From Tragulus kanchil (taxonomy: Eukaryota > Chordata > Mammalia > Artiodactyla > Tragulidae): 64,000 nucleotides of DNA. How positions within the stretch are numbered: position 1 is the stretch's first letter; every line of letters begins with the position of its first letter. A program made the position numbers and the translations under genes. Where the stretch lies: positions 200,876,939 through 200,940,938 of the forward strand of contig JAIOJX010000032.1 in assembly GCA_022376925.1 (NCBI GenBank). Reading direction: 5' to 3'. Positions 1-11,436 of this stretch are shown piece after piece. Under the pieces are notes generated by a model. That model searched no databases and was not told the origin of the DNA. It saw nothing but the letters and a program-made list of their open reading frames with translations.

Positions 1-329
1 GCAGCAGAAATTATTATGCACATCTCCTAAAAAGCCAAAGAGAGCTCTAGAAAGCCTTTTGGAGCAGACCAAATTGCCAGCTACAGTCTCAGACCTTGAG
101 CCCTTCTTCTGATCATTTATCTCATCTAGGATTCCCTTTTTTCCCTACAGGCAAACCTGTATAGCTCCTTTCCCACCATTCAGTCACCTTTAGGTTGATA
201 GGAGATTCTGATGATTTTAATTCTTCATTCTTACCTGGCTTTGCCTTGGCTGTGTTACCTTTGTACTTTAAACATAATTCTGCTATGCCTCATTTTGATA
301 TATTGCCATTGATGATAATGACAATAATC

Positions 330-575
330 TCTAGCATTCACTGAGTGATTACTACCTGTCAGGTCTTATACTGAGCACTTATACTGCATTAGTTCATTTG
401 ATTACAGTAACATGAGCCATATGCCAGGCATTCTTCTAAGTGCTTTAGATATATAAGCTGATATCATGTTCACACTTAATAGGTAGGTACTATGACTATG
501 CTCTTCTATAGGTAAGGAAACAGAGGCATGGAATAGTTGTGTAACTTGCTCAAGGCAACACAGCTAGTAAGTAAA
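330..575 (-). mobile_element. MIR SINE fragment(s)
   Basis: The text reads as the reverse complement of MIR. It has GCCAGGCATTCTTCTAAGTG, then GGTAGGTACTATGA, then GGAAACAGAGGCATGGA, then AACTTGCTCAAGG and CACAGCTAGTAAGT, all in the order expected. A second partial MIR 3' end appears to precede it at 330-400. Old and diverged, as usual for MIR. Confidence 0.8.
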
Positions 576-611
576 CCCTTGCTTTTCACAATGACACATA
601 TTCTTTCTCCT

Positions 612-930
612 ACCATTTCCCCCCACTTCCAAATTTTGTGACTTGTCCTTCACATTGTCCACACTCCATTCAGGGCTCCATCTTCTCTAACCATTCTGTT
701 TAAAACACTACAATCCTTGCCCTCACAATGCCATCTCTATACCCTGCTCTATTATTTTTCTTCATAGCACTGATCACCACCTGATACACACTTTTCCTTT
801 TGCTGCCTGCGCCCTCCACTAGAATAGAGGCTACAGGAGAGCAGCAGTGTCCTGGCTCACTGCTGTACCTATAAGAGTGAAAGGCATGTCACAGACACTC
901 CATAAATATTTGTCGAATGAATAAATCATT
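612..930 (+). mobile_element. L2 LINE 3' end
   Basis: Typical L2 3' sequence order: a pyrimidine-rich stretch with TTCTTCATAGCACTGATCAC, then CCACTAGAATAGAGGCTACA, then CACTGCTGTA. It ends in CCATAAATATTTGTCGAATG-AATAAA. No coding capacity remains. Confidence 0.7.
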
Positions 931-1411
931 GAATCAACCTATGAATCTACCAACCAAAAAATAATAATAATCCCTTGTAGTTGAAGAGCAATGTTGAGTT
1001 CCAGCCTAGGATTTGAACAGTATATAATAAAGTAAGCAGGATACATAGCGTCTTCTGTTGGCTGCTGAATTAATCCGAAAATGCAGCAGAAATTATTATG
1101 CACATCTCCTAAAAAGCCAAAGAGAGCTCTAGAAAGCCTTTTGGAGCAGACCAAATTGCCAGCTACAGTCTCAGACCTTGAGCCCTTCTTCTGATCATTT
1201 ATCTCATCTAGGATTCCCTTTTTTCCCTACAGGCAAACCTGTATAGCTCCTTTCCCACCATTCAGTCACCTTTAGGTTGATAGGAGATTCTGATGATTTT
1301 AATTCTTCATTCTTACCTGGCTTTGCCTTGGCTGTGTTACCTTTGTACTTTAAACATAATTCTGCTATGCCTCATTTTGATATATTGCCATTGATGATAA
1401 TGACAATAATC

Positions 1412-1657
1412 TCTAGCATTCACTGAGTGATTACTACCTGTCAGGTCTTATACTGAGCACTTATACTGCATTAGTTCATTTGATTACAGTAACATGAGCC
1501 ATATGCCAGGCATTCTTCTAAGTGCTTTAGATATATAAGCTGATATCATGTTCACACTTAATAGGTAGGTACTATGACTATGCTCTTCTATAGGTAAGGA
1601 AACAGAGGCATGGAATAGTTGTGTAACTTGCTCAAGGCAACACAGCTAGTAAGTAAA
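1412..1657 (-). mobile_element. MIR SINE fragment(s), second copy
   Basis: Same element as at 330-575, repeated by tandem duplication 1 (offset 1082). Confidence 0.8.
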
Positions 1658-1749
1658 CCCTTGCTTTTCACAATGACACATATTCTTTCTCCTCCACTAG
1701 AACACACACAGGATGGTATCATCTTTGTGCACGCCCCACCCCTTGAGCA

Positions 1750-1951
1750 TGTTCGCAGTGGTAAAGAATCCACCTGCCAATGCAGGAGACACAGGAGATG
1801 TGGGTTCGATCCCTGGGTTGGGAAGATCCCCTCAGGTAGGAAGTGGCAACCCACTCCAGTATTCTTACCTGGAGAATCCCATGGACAGAGGAGCCTGGTG
1901 GGCTACAGTCCATGCAGCCACAAAGAGCAAAACACAATTGAGTGACTAACC
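1750..1951 (+). mobile_element. Bov-tA SINE
   Basis: The tRNA-related head contains GTGGTAAAGAATCCACCTGC and the B-box-like GGTTCGATCCC. It is followed by the Bov-A part (CAACCCACTCCAGTATTC, CCTGGAGAATCCCATGGACA) and ends in a degenerate form of the GAGTCGGACACGACTGAG tail. The 5' start is slightly decayed. Confidence 0.9.
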
Positions 1952-2559
1952 AACGACAGCAACAGCCACACATCTGCAGCGGATAACAGCAGTGTAAGTA
2001 CTTGCTAAATAAATGTAAAGTGTAAAAGTGTAGCTTTGGAGTGGTTTCACCTCCATCCACATTCCTCTGTGGATGGCTTGCCTCAGCCTGCTCTCTCCTT
2101 TGTGTCCCAGTTACCCTCTCTTACCCTGCATGCACACACGTGCACCCTGCCTGAATCCATAGTCTTTTGTTCTCTTTTTCCCTTCTTATCAATTACTTCC
2201 TCTACCTTGTCAATCATTGGCACGACTCCCTCACAGCACCCTTCAATCTGTCATCTTCCAGTCCCTGAAGAATCCAAAAGTGAACATGTTATCTAGACAG
2301 AGCTCTGGAACACAAGGTCGCTCCTTCTTTCAATTCACTCTTTCAATGGAGGAAGCCTCACACATGTTGAGCCTGTGAAGTCGTGTCCTTTGAAGACTTA
2401 TTCCTCTCTGGTCAGCACAGATGTCAAGACCGGAAGCAGCTAAGCCACCCTGAGTAAAAGCATGAAGTGGAACTGGGTCAGTGCAGACAAGAGGGGCAGG
2501 CACGAGTGCACCTCCCCTGCCACCCTTCTTTTGATCACACAACCTTGGTCAGCCCATCT

Positions 2560-2878
2560 TGCTATGGACTGAATGCTTGTGTTCCCTTCCACAAAATCAC
2601 ATAGTAAGCCTTAACCTCAATGTGAGGACACTTGGAGGTAGGACTTTTGCGATGTTATTAGTTTATGTGGGCAGAACCACTATATGAAGAGGCAGAAATG
2701 ATCTCTCTATCATGTGAAGACACAGCAAGAAGGTTAGCCAAGAAGAGAGTCCTCGCCAGAAACGGAATCAACCTGCATCTTGATCTTGGACTTCCGAGAT
2801 TCTAGAACATAAGAAATAAATTTCTATTGTTTAAGCCACCCGGTCAATGGTGTTTTATGATAGCAGCTCAAGCTAAGA
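2560..2878 (+). mobile_element. MLT1-type LTR (ERVL-MaLR, non-autonomous)
   Basis: Matches the remembered layout of an MLT1 LTR. It starts TATGGACTGAATG, then GAGGACACTTGGAGGTAGG, then CATGTGAAGACACAGCAAGA, then TTGGACTTCCGAGATTCTAG, and ends AAGAAATAAATTTCTATTGT with TTTAAGCCACCCGGTC. It is a solitary ancient LTR with no internal gene visible. Confidence 0.85.
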
Positions 2879-3714
2879 AAATGCCCCATGAAAAACGCTG
2901 AATGCCTTCCTAAGGATGCCTCTCATGAGCTCAACAGAACAACTCGATTCCTGCAGATGTATCTTTAGACCATCATTCAGCACTCCTACTGTCTGACGGT
3001 TGTTTCATGGGCAGGCTGACCAACCATCCTGGTTTGCCCAGGACTAGGACAGAGGGGTTTCTGGGATGCAGGACTTCCAATGCTAAGAGTGTATGAATCA
3101 GCCTACCCATGGGTGACAACTGCTGGTAATAGGTCTGCAGAGTAATATGTGTTTGAAAATATACTTCAGAGCTGACAACTTGAACAATTCAGAGCCCAAC
3201 TTACTTTGTATTTTTGTATAGACTTGTGAACTTTTTGAGCCAGAAAGGGCTTCAGAGATGATCAAGTTCATCCCCAAGTTCATTGATGTTTGTAGACATG
3301 AAAACAAGAACAAAGAGGTGAAGAAGTGACTCATTCAAAGTGACCTACAGTAGATTACTTCCTCTACCTGTACATTGGCACGACTCCTCACAGCACCCTT
3401 CAATCTGTCATCTTCCAGTCCCTGAAGAATCCAAAAGTGAACATGTTATCTAGACAGAGCTCTGGAACACAAGGTCGCTCCTTCTTTCAATTCACTCTTT
3501 CAATGGAGGAAGCCTCACATGTTGAGCCTGTGAAGTCGTGTCCTTTGAAGACTTATTCCTCTCTGGTCAGCACAGATGTCAAGACCGGAAGCAGCTAAGC
3601 CACCCTGAGTAAAAGCATGAAGTGGAACTGGGTCAGTGCAGACAAGAGGGGCAGGCACGAGTGCACCTCCCCTGCCACCCTTCTTTTGATCACACAACCT
3701 TGGTCAGCCCATCT

Positions 3715-4034
3715 TGCTATGGACTGAATGCTTGTGTTCCCTTCCACAAAATCACATAGTAAGCCTTAACCTCAATGTGAGGACACTTGGAGGTAGGACT
3801 TTTGCGATGTTATTAGTTTATGTGGGCAGAACCACTATATGAAGAGGCAGAAATGATCTCTCTATCATGTGAAGACACAGCAAGAAGGTTAGCCAAGAAG
3901 AGAGTCCTCGCCAGAAACGGAATCAACCTGCATCTTGATCTTGGACTTCCGAGATTCTAGAACATAAGAAATAAATTTCTATTGTTTAAGCCACCCGGTC
4001 AATGGTGTTTTATGATAGCAGCTCAAGCTAAGAA
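3715..4034 (+). mobile_element. MLT1-type LTR, second copy
   Basis: Same LTR as at 2560-2878, repeated within tandem duplication 2. The LTR body shows no difference by eye, which a pair of independent old LTR insertions would not do. Confidence 0.85.
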
Positions 4035-4708
4035 AATGCCCCATGAAAAACGCTGAATGCCTTCCTAAGGATGCCTCTCATGAGCTCAACAGAACAACTC
4101 GATTCCTGCAGATGTATCTTTAGACCATCATTCAGCACTCCTACTGTCTGACGGTTGTTTCATGGGCAGGCTGACCAACCATCCTGGTTTGCCCAGGACT
4201 AGGACAGAGGGTGTCTGGGATGCAGGACTTCCAATGCTAAGAGTGTATGAATCAGCCTACCCATGGGTGACAACTGCTGGTAATAGGTCTGCAGAGTAAT
4301 ATGTGTTTGAAAATATACTTCAGAGCTGACAACTTGAACAATTCAGAGCCCAACTTACTTTGTATTTTTGTATAGACTTGTGAACTTTTTGAGCCAGAAA
4401 GGGCTTCAGAGATGATCAAGTTCATCCCCAAGTTCATTGATGTTTGTAGACATGAAAACAAGAACAAAGAGGTGAAGAAGTGACTCATTCAAAGTGACCT
4501 ACAGTAGAGTTTGGGAAAAAATCTGGATGCCTGACCTTACACTCTTTTCACTCTGTGAGCAGTTTTCAAATCAGGCCCTCTGGATTCCTCTTGCCCCACT
4601 TTAAGCAGAAAGGTCATTCATTATCTCTTAAGTTGGTATATTCTACCACAGGTGAAGACCATGCACTCAGGGTGATGATGATGATGAAAATAGTAATGAT
4701 AATAATAG

Positions 4709-4835
4709 GTCATATTTACTATGCACTTAGCACACACAAGGCATGGTGCTGGCCTCTTCCATTTATTCAGTCCTCATAAAACTTATGAAGCAGTACCGTT
4801 ATTGTCCCATTTTACAGGTTAAGCAGCAGAGGCAG
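4709..4835 (-). mobile_element. MIR SINE fragment
   Basis: Reverse-strand MIR pattern: ACTATGCACTTAGCA, CCTCATAAAACTTATGAAGC and TTATTGTCCCATTTTACAGG. A short GATGATGATGATGA microsatellite-like stretch lies just upstream at 4675-4687. Confidence 0.65.
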
Positions 4836-5832
4836 GATACAAATATGCACAGTACAACATGAGAACTCTAGCTCTCAAGTAGGTAAAAACACTAAAAGTC
4901 AGTAGCTCTGCCTCTAAGATCATCACATCAAAGGAGGAGAAAGGAACTCAAGCCAGCAGGACCATGGTTGTTGAAATACTCACCATGGCTCAGGTGCCTT
5001 TCAGATTCCCAACATACCTCCTTTATGATTCAGTCCCTGTATGATTTAAGCTCATGTTCAGCTTAAATCATAGAAGGAGAAATCCTTGGACAGCTTAAGA
5101 TCTCCAGCTCTCATTCCTGTCCTAATGTTACTAGGTATACATATATACGTGTTTTTAATGTTTGCATATTGTCCTCAAGGAAATTCTCTCCACTTGTCCT
5201 TGCCTGCATCCTCCCCCACTTTTCCTGCCTGCATAGCTGTGGTCTCCTGACTTTGGCTGCCATCCCCTTATTCTGTGCTTCTTTCCATGAACCACTCAGT
5301 GACACCTCCCATAAAGATGAATGTTTGCCCAGGACTTTCTGGGATGCAGGACTTCCAATGCTAAGAGTGTATGAATCAGCCTACCCATGGGTGACAACTG
5401 CTGGTAATAGGTCTGCAGAGTAATATGTGTTTGAAAATATACTTCAGAGCTGACAACTTGAACAATTCAGAGCCCAACTTACTTTGTATTTTTGTATAGA
5501 CTTGTGAACTTTTTGAGCCAGAAAGGGCTTCAGAGATGATCAAGTTCATCCCCAAGTTCATTGATGTTTGTAGACATGAAAACAAGAACAAAGAGGTGAA
5601 GAAGTGACTCATTCAAAGTGACCTACAGTAGAGTTTGGGAAAAAATCTGGATGCCTGACCTTACACTCTTTTCACTCTGTGAGCAGTTTTCAAATCAGGC
5701 CCTCTGGATTCCTCTTGCCCCACTTTAAGCAGAAAGGTCATTCATTATCTCTTAAGTTGGTATATTCTACCACAGGTGAAGACCATGCACTCAGGGTGAT
5801 GATGATGATGAAAATAGTAATGATAATAATAG

Positions 5833-5959
5833 GTCATATTTACTATGCACTTAGCACACACAAGGCATGGTGCTGGCCTCTTCCATTTATTCAGTCCTCA
5901 TAAAACTTATGAAGCAGTACCGTTATTGTCCCATTTTACAGGTTAAGCAGCAGAGGCAG
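5833..5959 (-). mobile_element. MIR SINE fragment, second copy
   Basis: Copy of 4709-4835 produced by tandem duplication 3. Confidence 0.65.
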
Positions 5960-6177
5960 GATACAAATATGCACAGTACAACATGAGAACTCTAGCTCTC
6001 AAGTAGGTAAAAACACTAAAAGTCAGTAGCTCTGCCTCTAAGATCATCACATCAAAGGAGGAGAAAGGAACTCAAGCCAGCAGGACCATGGTTGTTGAAA
6101 TACTCACCATGGCTCAGGTGCCTTTCAGATTCCCAACATACCTCCTTTATGATTCAGTCCCTGTATGATTTAAGCTC

Positions 6178-8384
6178 ATGTTCAGCTTAAATCATAGAAG
6201 GAGAAATCCTTGGACAGCTTAAGATCTCCAGCTCTCATTCCTGTCCTAATGTTACTAGGTATACATATATACGTGTTTTTAATGTTTGCATATTGTCCTC
6301 AAGGAAATTCTCTCCACTTGTCCTTGCCTGCATCCTCCCCCACTTTTCCTGCCTGCATAGCTGTGGTCTCCTGACTTTGGCTGCCATCCCCTTATTCTGT
6401 GCTTCTTTCCATGAACCACTCAGTGACACCTCCCAATTTAGCATCATGTATGAAAGTCATTACCAAGAGCATAGTCATTCTTCCAGATCATTAAGTGATG
6501 ATGGTTCATTGTATCTTCTCACCTGATCCCAACATACCCAGAGCACTGTGGTCCTTAGTCATCATACCCCTTGCTCCATCTCCCATCCACCTCTCATTCT
6601 GAGTGGCACAGCTTCCACCCTGGCCAAGTTGATTTAATTCCTCAGGTGAGATTTCAGGCCATTTCTCCTTCAAGTGATTTTAGATATCTTACATCCACTG
6701 CATACCTCTCACCTTCTGGAATTGTGACTTGCTTCTTCATACTTCCCAAAATGTCCTGACATGATTCGTCTTTTTATAAATACACTCTCTTTGCTTTTAT
6801 TTTTTGTTTGCCTTTGTAAATTGCCCACATTGGTTAATCTCTTAATTTGATTTTGTAACTTATCCTTGGGAACAAAGGTGGATTTAAAGGCCAATGCCCC
6901 CCCCCCATTAATATGGCTTTTCCCTTTCTGAAAACACAACTGCTCTTAGATGGCTGTATGTACATGTCTTTTTTTTCTTTTCTGAAAACACTATTGTTCT
7001 CAGATGGTTGCATATTTTCCTGTCCCTTCCTACATTCTGGCAGGTCCCTCCATTAAGAGATTATGATTAGAAGTTCCCTTGGTCTGAGCTGTTGCCCTAG
7101 CTAGCTTATCCTCACTGTATCCCAGGCCCAAAGCAATGCCAGGCATATCCCGGATGCTTGGTGAACAGCTATGCATATCACATCCAGGGCGGGACACACA
7201 GACCTTCCATAGACTGGATCTTCACACATCATGTAGTATGTGAGGTGGAAAACCCCATCATCCCCAGGGTTAACAGATGGGGGGATGTTCAGCTTAAATC
7301 ATAGAAGGAGAAATCCTTGGACAGCTTAAGATCTCCAGCTCTCATTCCTGTCCTAATGTTACTAGGTATACATATATACGTGTTTTAATGTTGGCATATT
7401 GTCCTCAAGGAAATTCTCTCCACTTGTCCTTGCCTGCATCCTCCCCCACTTTTCCTGCCTGCATAGCTGTGGTCTCCTGACTTTGGCTGCCATCCCCTTA
7501 TTCTGTGCTTCTTTCCATGAACCACTCAGTGACACCTCCCAATTTAGCATCATGTATGAAAGTCATTACCAAGAGCATAGTCATTCTTCCAGATCATTAA
7601 GTGATGATGGTTCATTGTATCTTCTCACCTGATCCCAACATACCCAGAGCACTGTGGTCCTTAGTCATCATACCCCTTGCTCCATCTCCCATCCACCTCT
7701 CATTCTGAGTGGCACAGCTTCCACCCTGGCCAAGTTGATTTAATTCCTCAGGTGAGATTTCAGGCCATTTCTCCTTCAAGTGATTTTAGATATCTTACAT
7801 TCACTGCATACCTCTCACCTTCTGGAATTGTGACTTGCTTCTTCATACTTCCCAAAATGTCCTGACATGATTCGTCTTTTTATAAATACACTCTCTTTGC
7901 TTTTATTTTTTGTTTGCCTTTGTAAATTGCCCACATTGGTTAATCTCTTAATTTGATTTTGTTACTTATCCTTGGGAACAAAGGTGGATTTAAAGGCCAA
8001 TGCCCCCCCCCCATTAATATGGCTTTTCCCTTTCTGAAAACACAACTGCTCTTAGATGGCTGTATGTACATGTCTTTTTTTTCTTTTCTGAAAACACTAT
8101 TGTTCTCAGATGGTTGCATATTTTCCTGTCCCTTCCTACATTCTGGCAGGTCCCTCCATTAAGAGATTATGATTAGAAGTTCCCTTGGTCTGAGCTGTTG
8201 CCCTAGCTAGCTTATCCTCACTGTATCCCAGGCCCAAAGCAATGCCAGGCATATCCCGGATGCTTGGTGAACAGCTATGCATATCACATCCAGGGCGGGA
8301 CACACAGACCTTCCATAGACTGGATCTTCACACATCATGTAGTATGTGAGGTGGATACCATCATCCCCAGGGTACAGATGGGGG
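6178..8384. repeat. Tandem duplication 4 (copies 6178-7284 and 7285-8384)
   Basis: Period 1107, becoming 1106 after one T is lost in a T run near 7384. The last 30 bases of the left copy (about 7254-7284) have extra A, C and T bases absent from the right copy. Isolated substitutions occur at 6695/7801 and near 6857/7963. It overlaps the right copy of duplication 3, so about 257 bases (5055-5312 and equivalents) are present three times. Confidence 0.97.
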
Positions 8385-8407
8385 AACCAAGGTTCTGAGA
8401 GGGTGAA

Positions 8408-8588
8408 GGCAGCAGGGCATAGTGGTTTAAGACTTCAGAACTGGCAGAGTTCCAATCCCAACTCCTGGGTTTCACTAGCTGCTTCCCTTGAGCTGGTCTG
8501 TTAACATCCCTGAACCTGTTCCCTCACTTGTAGCCAGGATGAAGTGAGATCATGGCCATAAAGCACTCAGTTCCTGGCATTTGATTGA
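8408..8588 (+). mobile_element. MIR SINE
   Basis: Forward MIR order: GGGCATAGTGGTTTAAGA, GAGTTCCAATCCCAACTCCT, then TTAACATCCCTGAACCTG, GATGAAGTGAGATCATGG and AAAGCACTCAGTTCCTGGCA. Nearly full length. Confidence 0.75.
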
Positions 8589-9258
8589 CTCATACCACAC
8601 TCCTAGGATGCAATACTCATGGTTGGCAAGTGTAGAGAGGGAACCACAGCCCAGGTCTTCAGATAGTTCTGTCGCTCCTACTGACACCCAGCACCATGGT
8701 AACCGACACCCCATTTGTGACTGTCACAGGCAAGGTCAGGGCTCATACACCTTACCCTTCTTCACCTTCCCAGGCCTGGGGATCACCTCCCCATAATGAG
8801 ACCATTTGTGCAGATGCGGCACAACTGCAGGGGCCCGCAGCATCTGACCACAGGCTCCTTCCAGTCCGGGCTTTCCCCGTCTATCACAAAGTCCTATCCA
8901 TCCGTCCATCCCTGGCCACAGTGTGGCTTTGGAAGGATTCAGACCATAAATTATGATGCCATTTATAGTAACAACACTCTTTTCCATTCACAGTGCACCT
9001 TACGGTCTCAAGCTTTCATTTGATCTCTCAACAGACCAGAAGCAGGCAAGGGAGGGTCTTAATTGCCCTCGACAGAGAAGGCTCCAGGTGTAACTTATCT
9101 AGGCTACACAGAGAGAAATGCAGTCTGAACTCTAACCAGGGTTCTTCAGTCCACACTGGGGCTCTTTTATTTGATCTCACTTCATTCCTCTCCAAGTTCC
9201 TTCCATAAGTTTTACTCTTCTCTTTTATACCCGCTCTCAGTTTCTGAATCCCCACCAT

Positions 9259-9329
9259 GAAGAACAGGGAAACCTGGTGTGCTACAGTTCACAGGGCCGC
9301 AAAGAATCAGACATGACTGAGCAACTGAA
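9259..9329 (+). mobile_element. Bov-tA/Bov-A 3' fragment
   Basis: Only the 3' part of the SINE is present: GGGAAACCTGGTGTGCTACA, then GCCGCAAAGAATCAGACATG and ACTGAGCAACTGAAC. No tRNA head. Confidence 0.75.
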
Positions 9330-9383
9330 CAATAAAACTACCTACCTCATCCTCTAGAAAAGCGAATATATTGACAATGTTTG

Positions 9384-9447
9384 TATTGGGTTGGTCAATT
9401 TTTTTTTCTTTTTTGCCAAAAATTTTATTCCAATTTTTCTGTAAGAC
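9384..9447 (+). mobile_element. Mariner (Tc1/mariner) terminal fragment, bovine type
   Basis: Begins TATTGGGTTGG, the characteristic terminus of the ruminant mariner and its MITEs, followed by T/A-rich decay and TTTTTCTGTAAGA. Only one end is visible; the matching inverted end is absent, and a CHR SINE follows at once. Confidence 0.55.
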
Positions 9448-9451
9448 ATTT

Positions 9452-9770
9452 GGTTGAGGGCTCAGTGGTACAGAATCTGCTTGCCAATGCAAGAGACACA
9501 GGCTCAATTCTTGGTCCAGGAAGATCCCAACTAAGCCTGTGTGCCACAGCTACTGAGCCTGTGCTCTAGAGTCAAGGAGCCACATGCCCTGGACTCTGAA
9601 GCCTGCATGCCCTGGAGCCTGTGCTCTGCAACCAGAGAAGCCACCTCAACGAGAAGTCAGTACACAACACCTGGAGAGTAACCCCAAGTAACCACACCTA
9701 GAGAAAAGCCCATGCAGCAACAAAGACCCGGGACAGCCAAAGATAGGTAAATAAATAAATCAATAAGTAT
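9452..9770 (+). mobile_element. CHR-type tRNA SINE
   Basis: The tRNA-like head (GCTCAGTGGTACAGAATCTG, GGAAGATCCCAACTAAGCC) is followed by the repetitive CHR body: GAGCCTGTGCTCTAGAGTC, GGAGCCACATGCCCTGGA, AACGAGAAGTCAGTACACAA. It ends in an A-rich GGTAAATAAATAAATC tail. Confidence 0.8.
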
Positions 9771-10378
9771 TTTAAATTATTTTTTAAAGAAGATGTTAGG
9801 TTGATATTTCAGAGGATATCACAATTGAAAACGGATGTCTAATTTTTTCTATCTATCCTCCACCTGCTGGCTGTGTATTCATGCCTACCACTGTAAGAAA
9901 CCCTGTGCAACCCTAGTTAATCAGATACATCCGTCCATCCCTGGCCACAGGGGCCCGCAGCATCTGACCACAGGCTCCTTCCAGTCCGGGCTTTCCCCGT
10001 CTATCACAAAGTCCTATCCATCCGTCCATCCCTGGCCACAGTGTGGCTTTGGAAGGATTCAGACCATAAATTATGATGCCATTTATAGTAACAACACTCT
10101 TTTCCATTCACAGTGCACCTTACGGTCTCAAGCTTTCATTTGATCTCTCAACAGACCAGAAGCAGGCAAGGGAGGGTCTTAATTGCCCTCGACAGAGAAG
10201 GCTCCAGGTGTAACTTATCTAGGCTACACAGAGAGAAATGCAGTCTGAACTCTAACCAGGGTTCTTCAGTCCACACTGGGGCTCTTTTATTTGATCTCAC
10301 TTCATTCCTCTCCAAGTTCCTTCCATAAGTTTTACTCTTCTCTTTTATACCCGCTCTCAGTTTCTGAATCCCCACCAT

Positions 10379-10449
10379 GAAGAACAGGGAAACCTGGTGT
10401 GCTACAGTTCACAGGGCCGCAAAGAATCAGACATGACTGAGCAACTGAA
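10379..10449 (+). mobile_element. Bov-tA/Bov-A 3' fragment, second copy
   Basis: Copy of 9259-9329 made by tandem duplication 5. Confidence 0.75.
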
Positions 10450-10503
10450 CAATAAAACTACCTACCTCATCCTCTAGAAAAGCGAATATATTGACAATGT
10501 TTG

Positions 10504-10567
10504 TATTGGGTTGGTCAATTTTTTTTTCTTTTTTGCCAAAAATTTTATTCCAATTTTTCTGTAAGAC
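10504..10567 (+). mobile_element. Mariner terminal fragment, second copy
   Basis: Copy of 9384-9447 in tandem duplication 5. Confidence 0.55.
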
Positions 10568-10571
10568 ATTT

Positions 10572-10890
10572 GGTTGAGGGCTCAGTGGTACAGAATCTGC
10601 TTGCCAATGCAAGAGACACAGGCTCAATTCTTGGTCCAGGAAGATCCCAACTAAGCCTGTGTGCCACAGCTACTGAGCCTGTGCTCTAGAGTCAAGGAGC
10701 CACATGCCCTGGACTCTGAAGCCTGCATGCCCTGGAGCCTGTGCTCTGCAACCAGAGAAGCCACCTCAACGAGAAGTCAGTACACAACACCTGGAGAGTA
10801 ACCCCAAGTAACCACACCTAGAGAAAAGCCCATGCAGCAACAAAGACCCGGGACAGCCAAAGATAGGTAAATAAATAAATCAATAAGTAT
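10572..10890 (+). mobile_element. CHR-type tRNA SINE, second copy
   Basis: Copy of 9452-9770 in tandem duplication 5, identical by eye. Confidence 0.8.
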
Positions 10891-11436
10891 TTTAAATTAT
10901 TTTTTAAAGAAGATGTTAGGTTGATATTTCAGAGGATATCACAATTGAAAACGGATGTCTAATTTTTTCTATCTATCCTCCACCTGCTGGCTGTGTATTC
11001 ATGCCTACCACTGTAAGAAACCCTGTGCAACCCTAGTTAATCAGATACAGTCAACTTACCTTTCTAAAGCTATCAAGCATCTATCGAGTGGCATCATGGT
11101 GGTCACATCACAAGGAACAGCCTCTGTTGGTTACAGAGTGGTTGCATAGACGTGACAAGAGGGACATAAAATATAGACAGGGACAGTATAGGGTAAGTGA
11201 TCTGTTTATGGTTCTAGACAGCACTATGGCATTCTGAAGGGCTGAGATGGTCAGGGAAAGTGTGTGAGAGGGATGAATCCTGAATTAAACTTCAACAGAT
11301 GTCCAGAGCTGGGGAGACGTTATGGAAGCTAAGGGGAAGAGCATGAGCAGAGCCCCAGAGAAAACATTGCACCTGGGATGGAGGAGGTCCTGAATTAGCA
11401 GACCCTGTTCCTGGCAAGTTGAAGTAGAAGTGTTCA

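Larger units (their letters stand above)
1..1693. repeat. Tandem duplication 1 (period 1082, left-truncated by window)
   Basis: Bases 1-611 match 1083-1693 at a constant offset of 1082. If the unit is a complete tandem copy like the other 19, the left copy begins about 470 bases before the window and the junction lies near 612. The L2 fragment at 612-930 would then also be doubled outside the window. After 1693 the sequence switches abruptly to unrelated DNA. Confidence 0.95.
2192..4507. repeat. Tandem duplication 2 (copies 2192-3353 and 3354-4507)
   Basis: Two adjoining direct copies of about 1.16 kb. The left copy runs straight into the start of the right copy at 3354. The first 40 bases of the right copy carry several single-base losses relative to the left one (around 3366-3385). 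There is a CA difference near 2360/3519 and a short indel in a G run near 3055/4211. The copies share an MLT1 LTR. Confidence 0.97.
4187..6435. repeat. Tandem duplication 3 (copies 4187-5322 and 5323-6435)
   Basis: Period 1136 at the start, 1124 after a roughly 12-base loss just inside the right copy near 5337. The left copy overlaps the right copy of duplication 2 (4187-4507), so that segment occurs three times: 3033-3353, 4187-4507 and 5323-5631. A 12-base stretch at 5311-5322 lies between the end of homology and the restart. Confidence 0.97.
4840..8400. other. Largely unclassified sequence inside duplications 3 and 4
   Basis: Apart from the MIR copy, this stretch holds no gene I can support. 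It contains a C9 run near 6898-6906 (and 8004-8012). Short L2-3'-like phrases occur near 7110-7171 and 8216-8277 (CACTGTATCCCAGGCCCAA, ATGCCAGGCAT), too decayed to call firmly. A pyrimidine-rich patch lies at 5190-5300 and its copies. Confidence 0.5.
8828..11049. repeat. Tandem duplication 5 (copies 8828-9929 and 9948-11049)
   Basis: Period 1120. Copies are essentially identical, including a mariner fragment and a CHR SINE. Between them is a short insert that, with its flank (about 9928-9950), duplicates an internal piece of the unit found at 8898-8921. The junction is therefore a patch of local sequence rather than a clean joint. Confidence 0.97.

Noticed and set aside
2560..4034. The two MLT1 LTRs as a paired provirus (5' and 3' LTR)
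   Set aside because: The copies share all flanking sequence as well and lie exactly one duplication period apart. There is no internal retroviral sequence between them.
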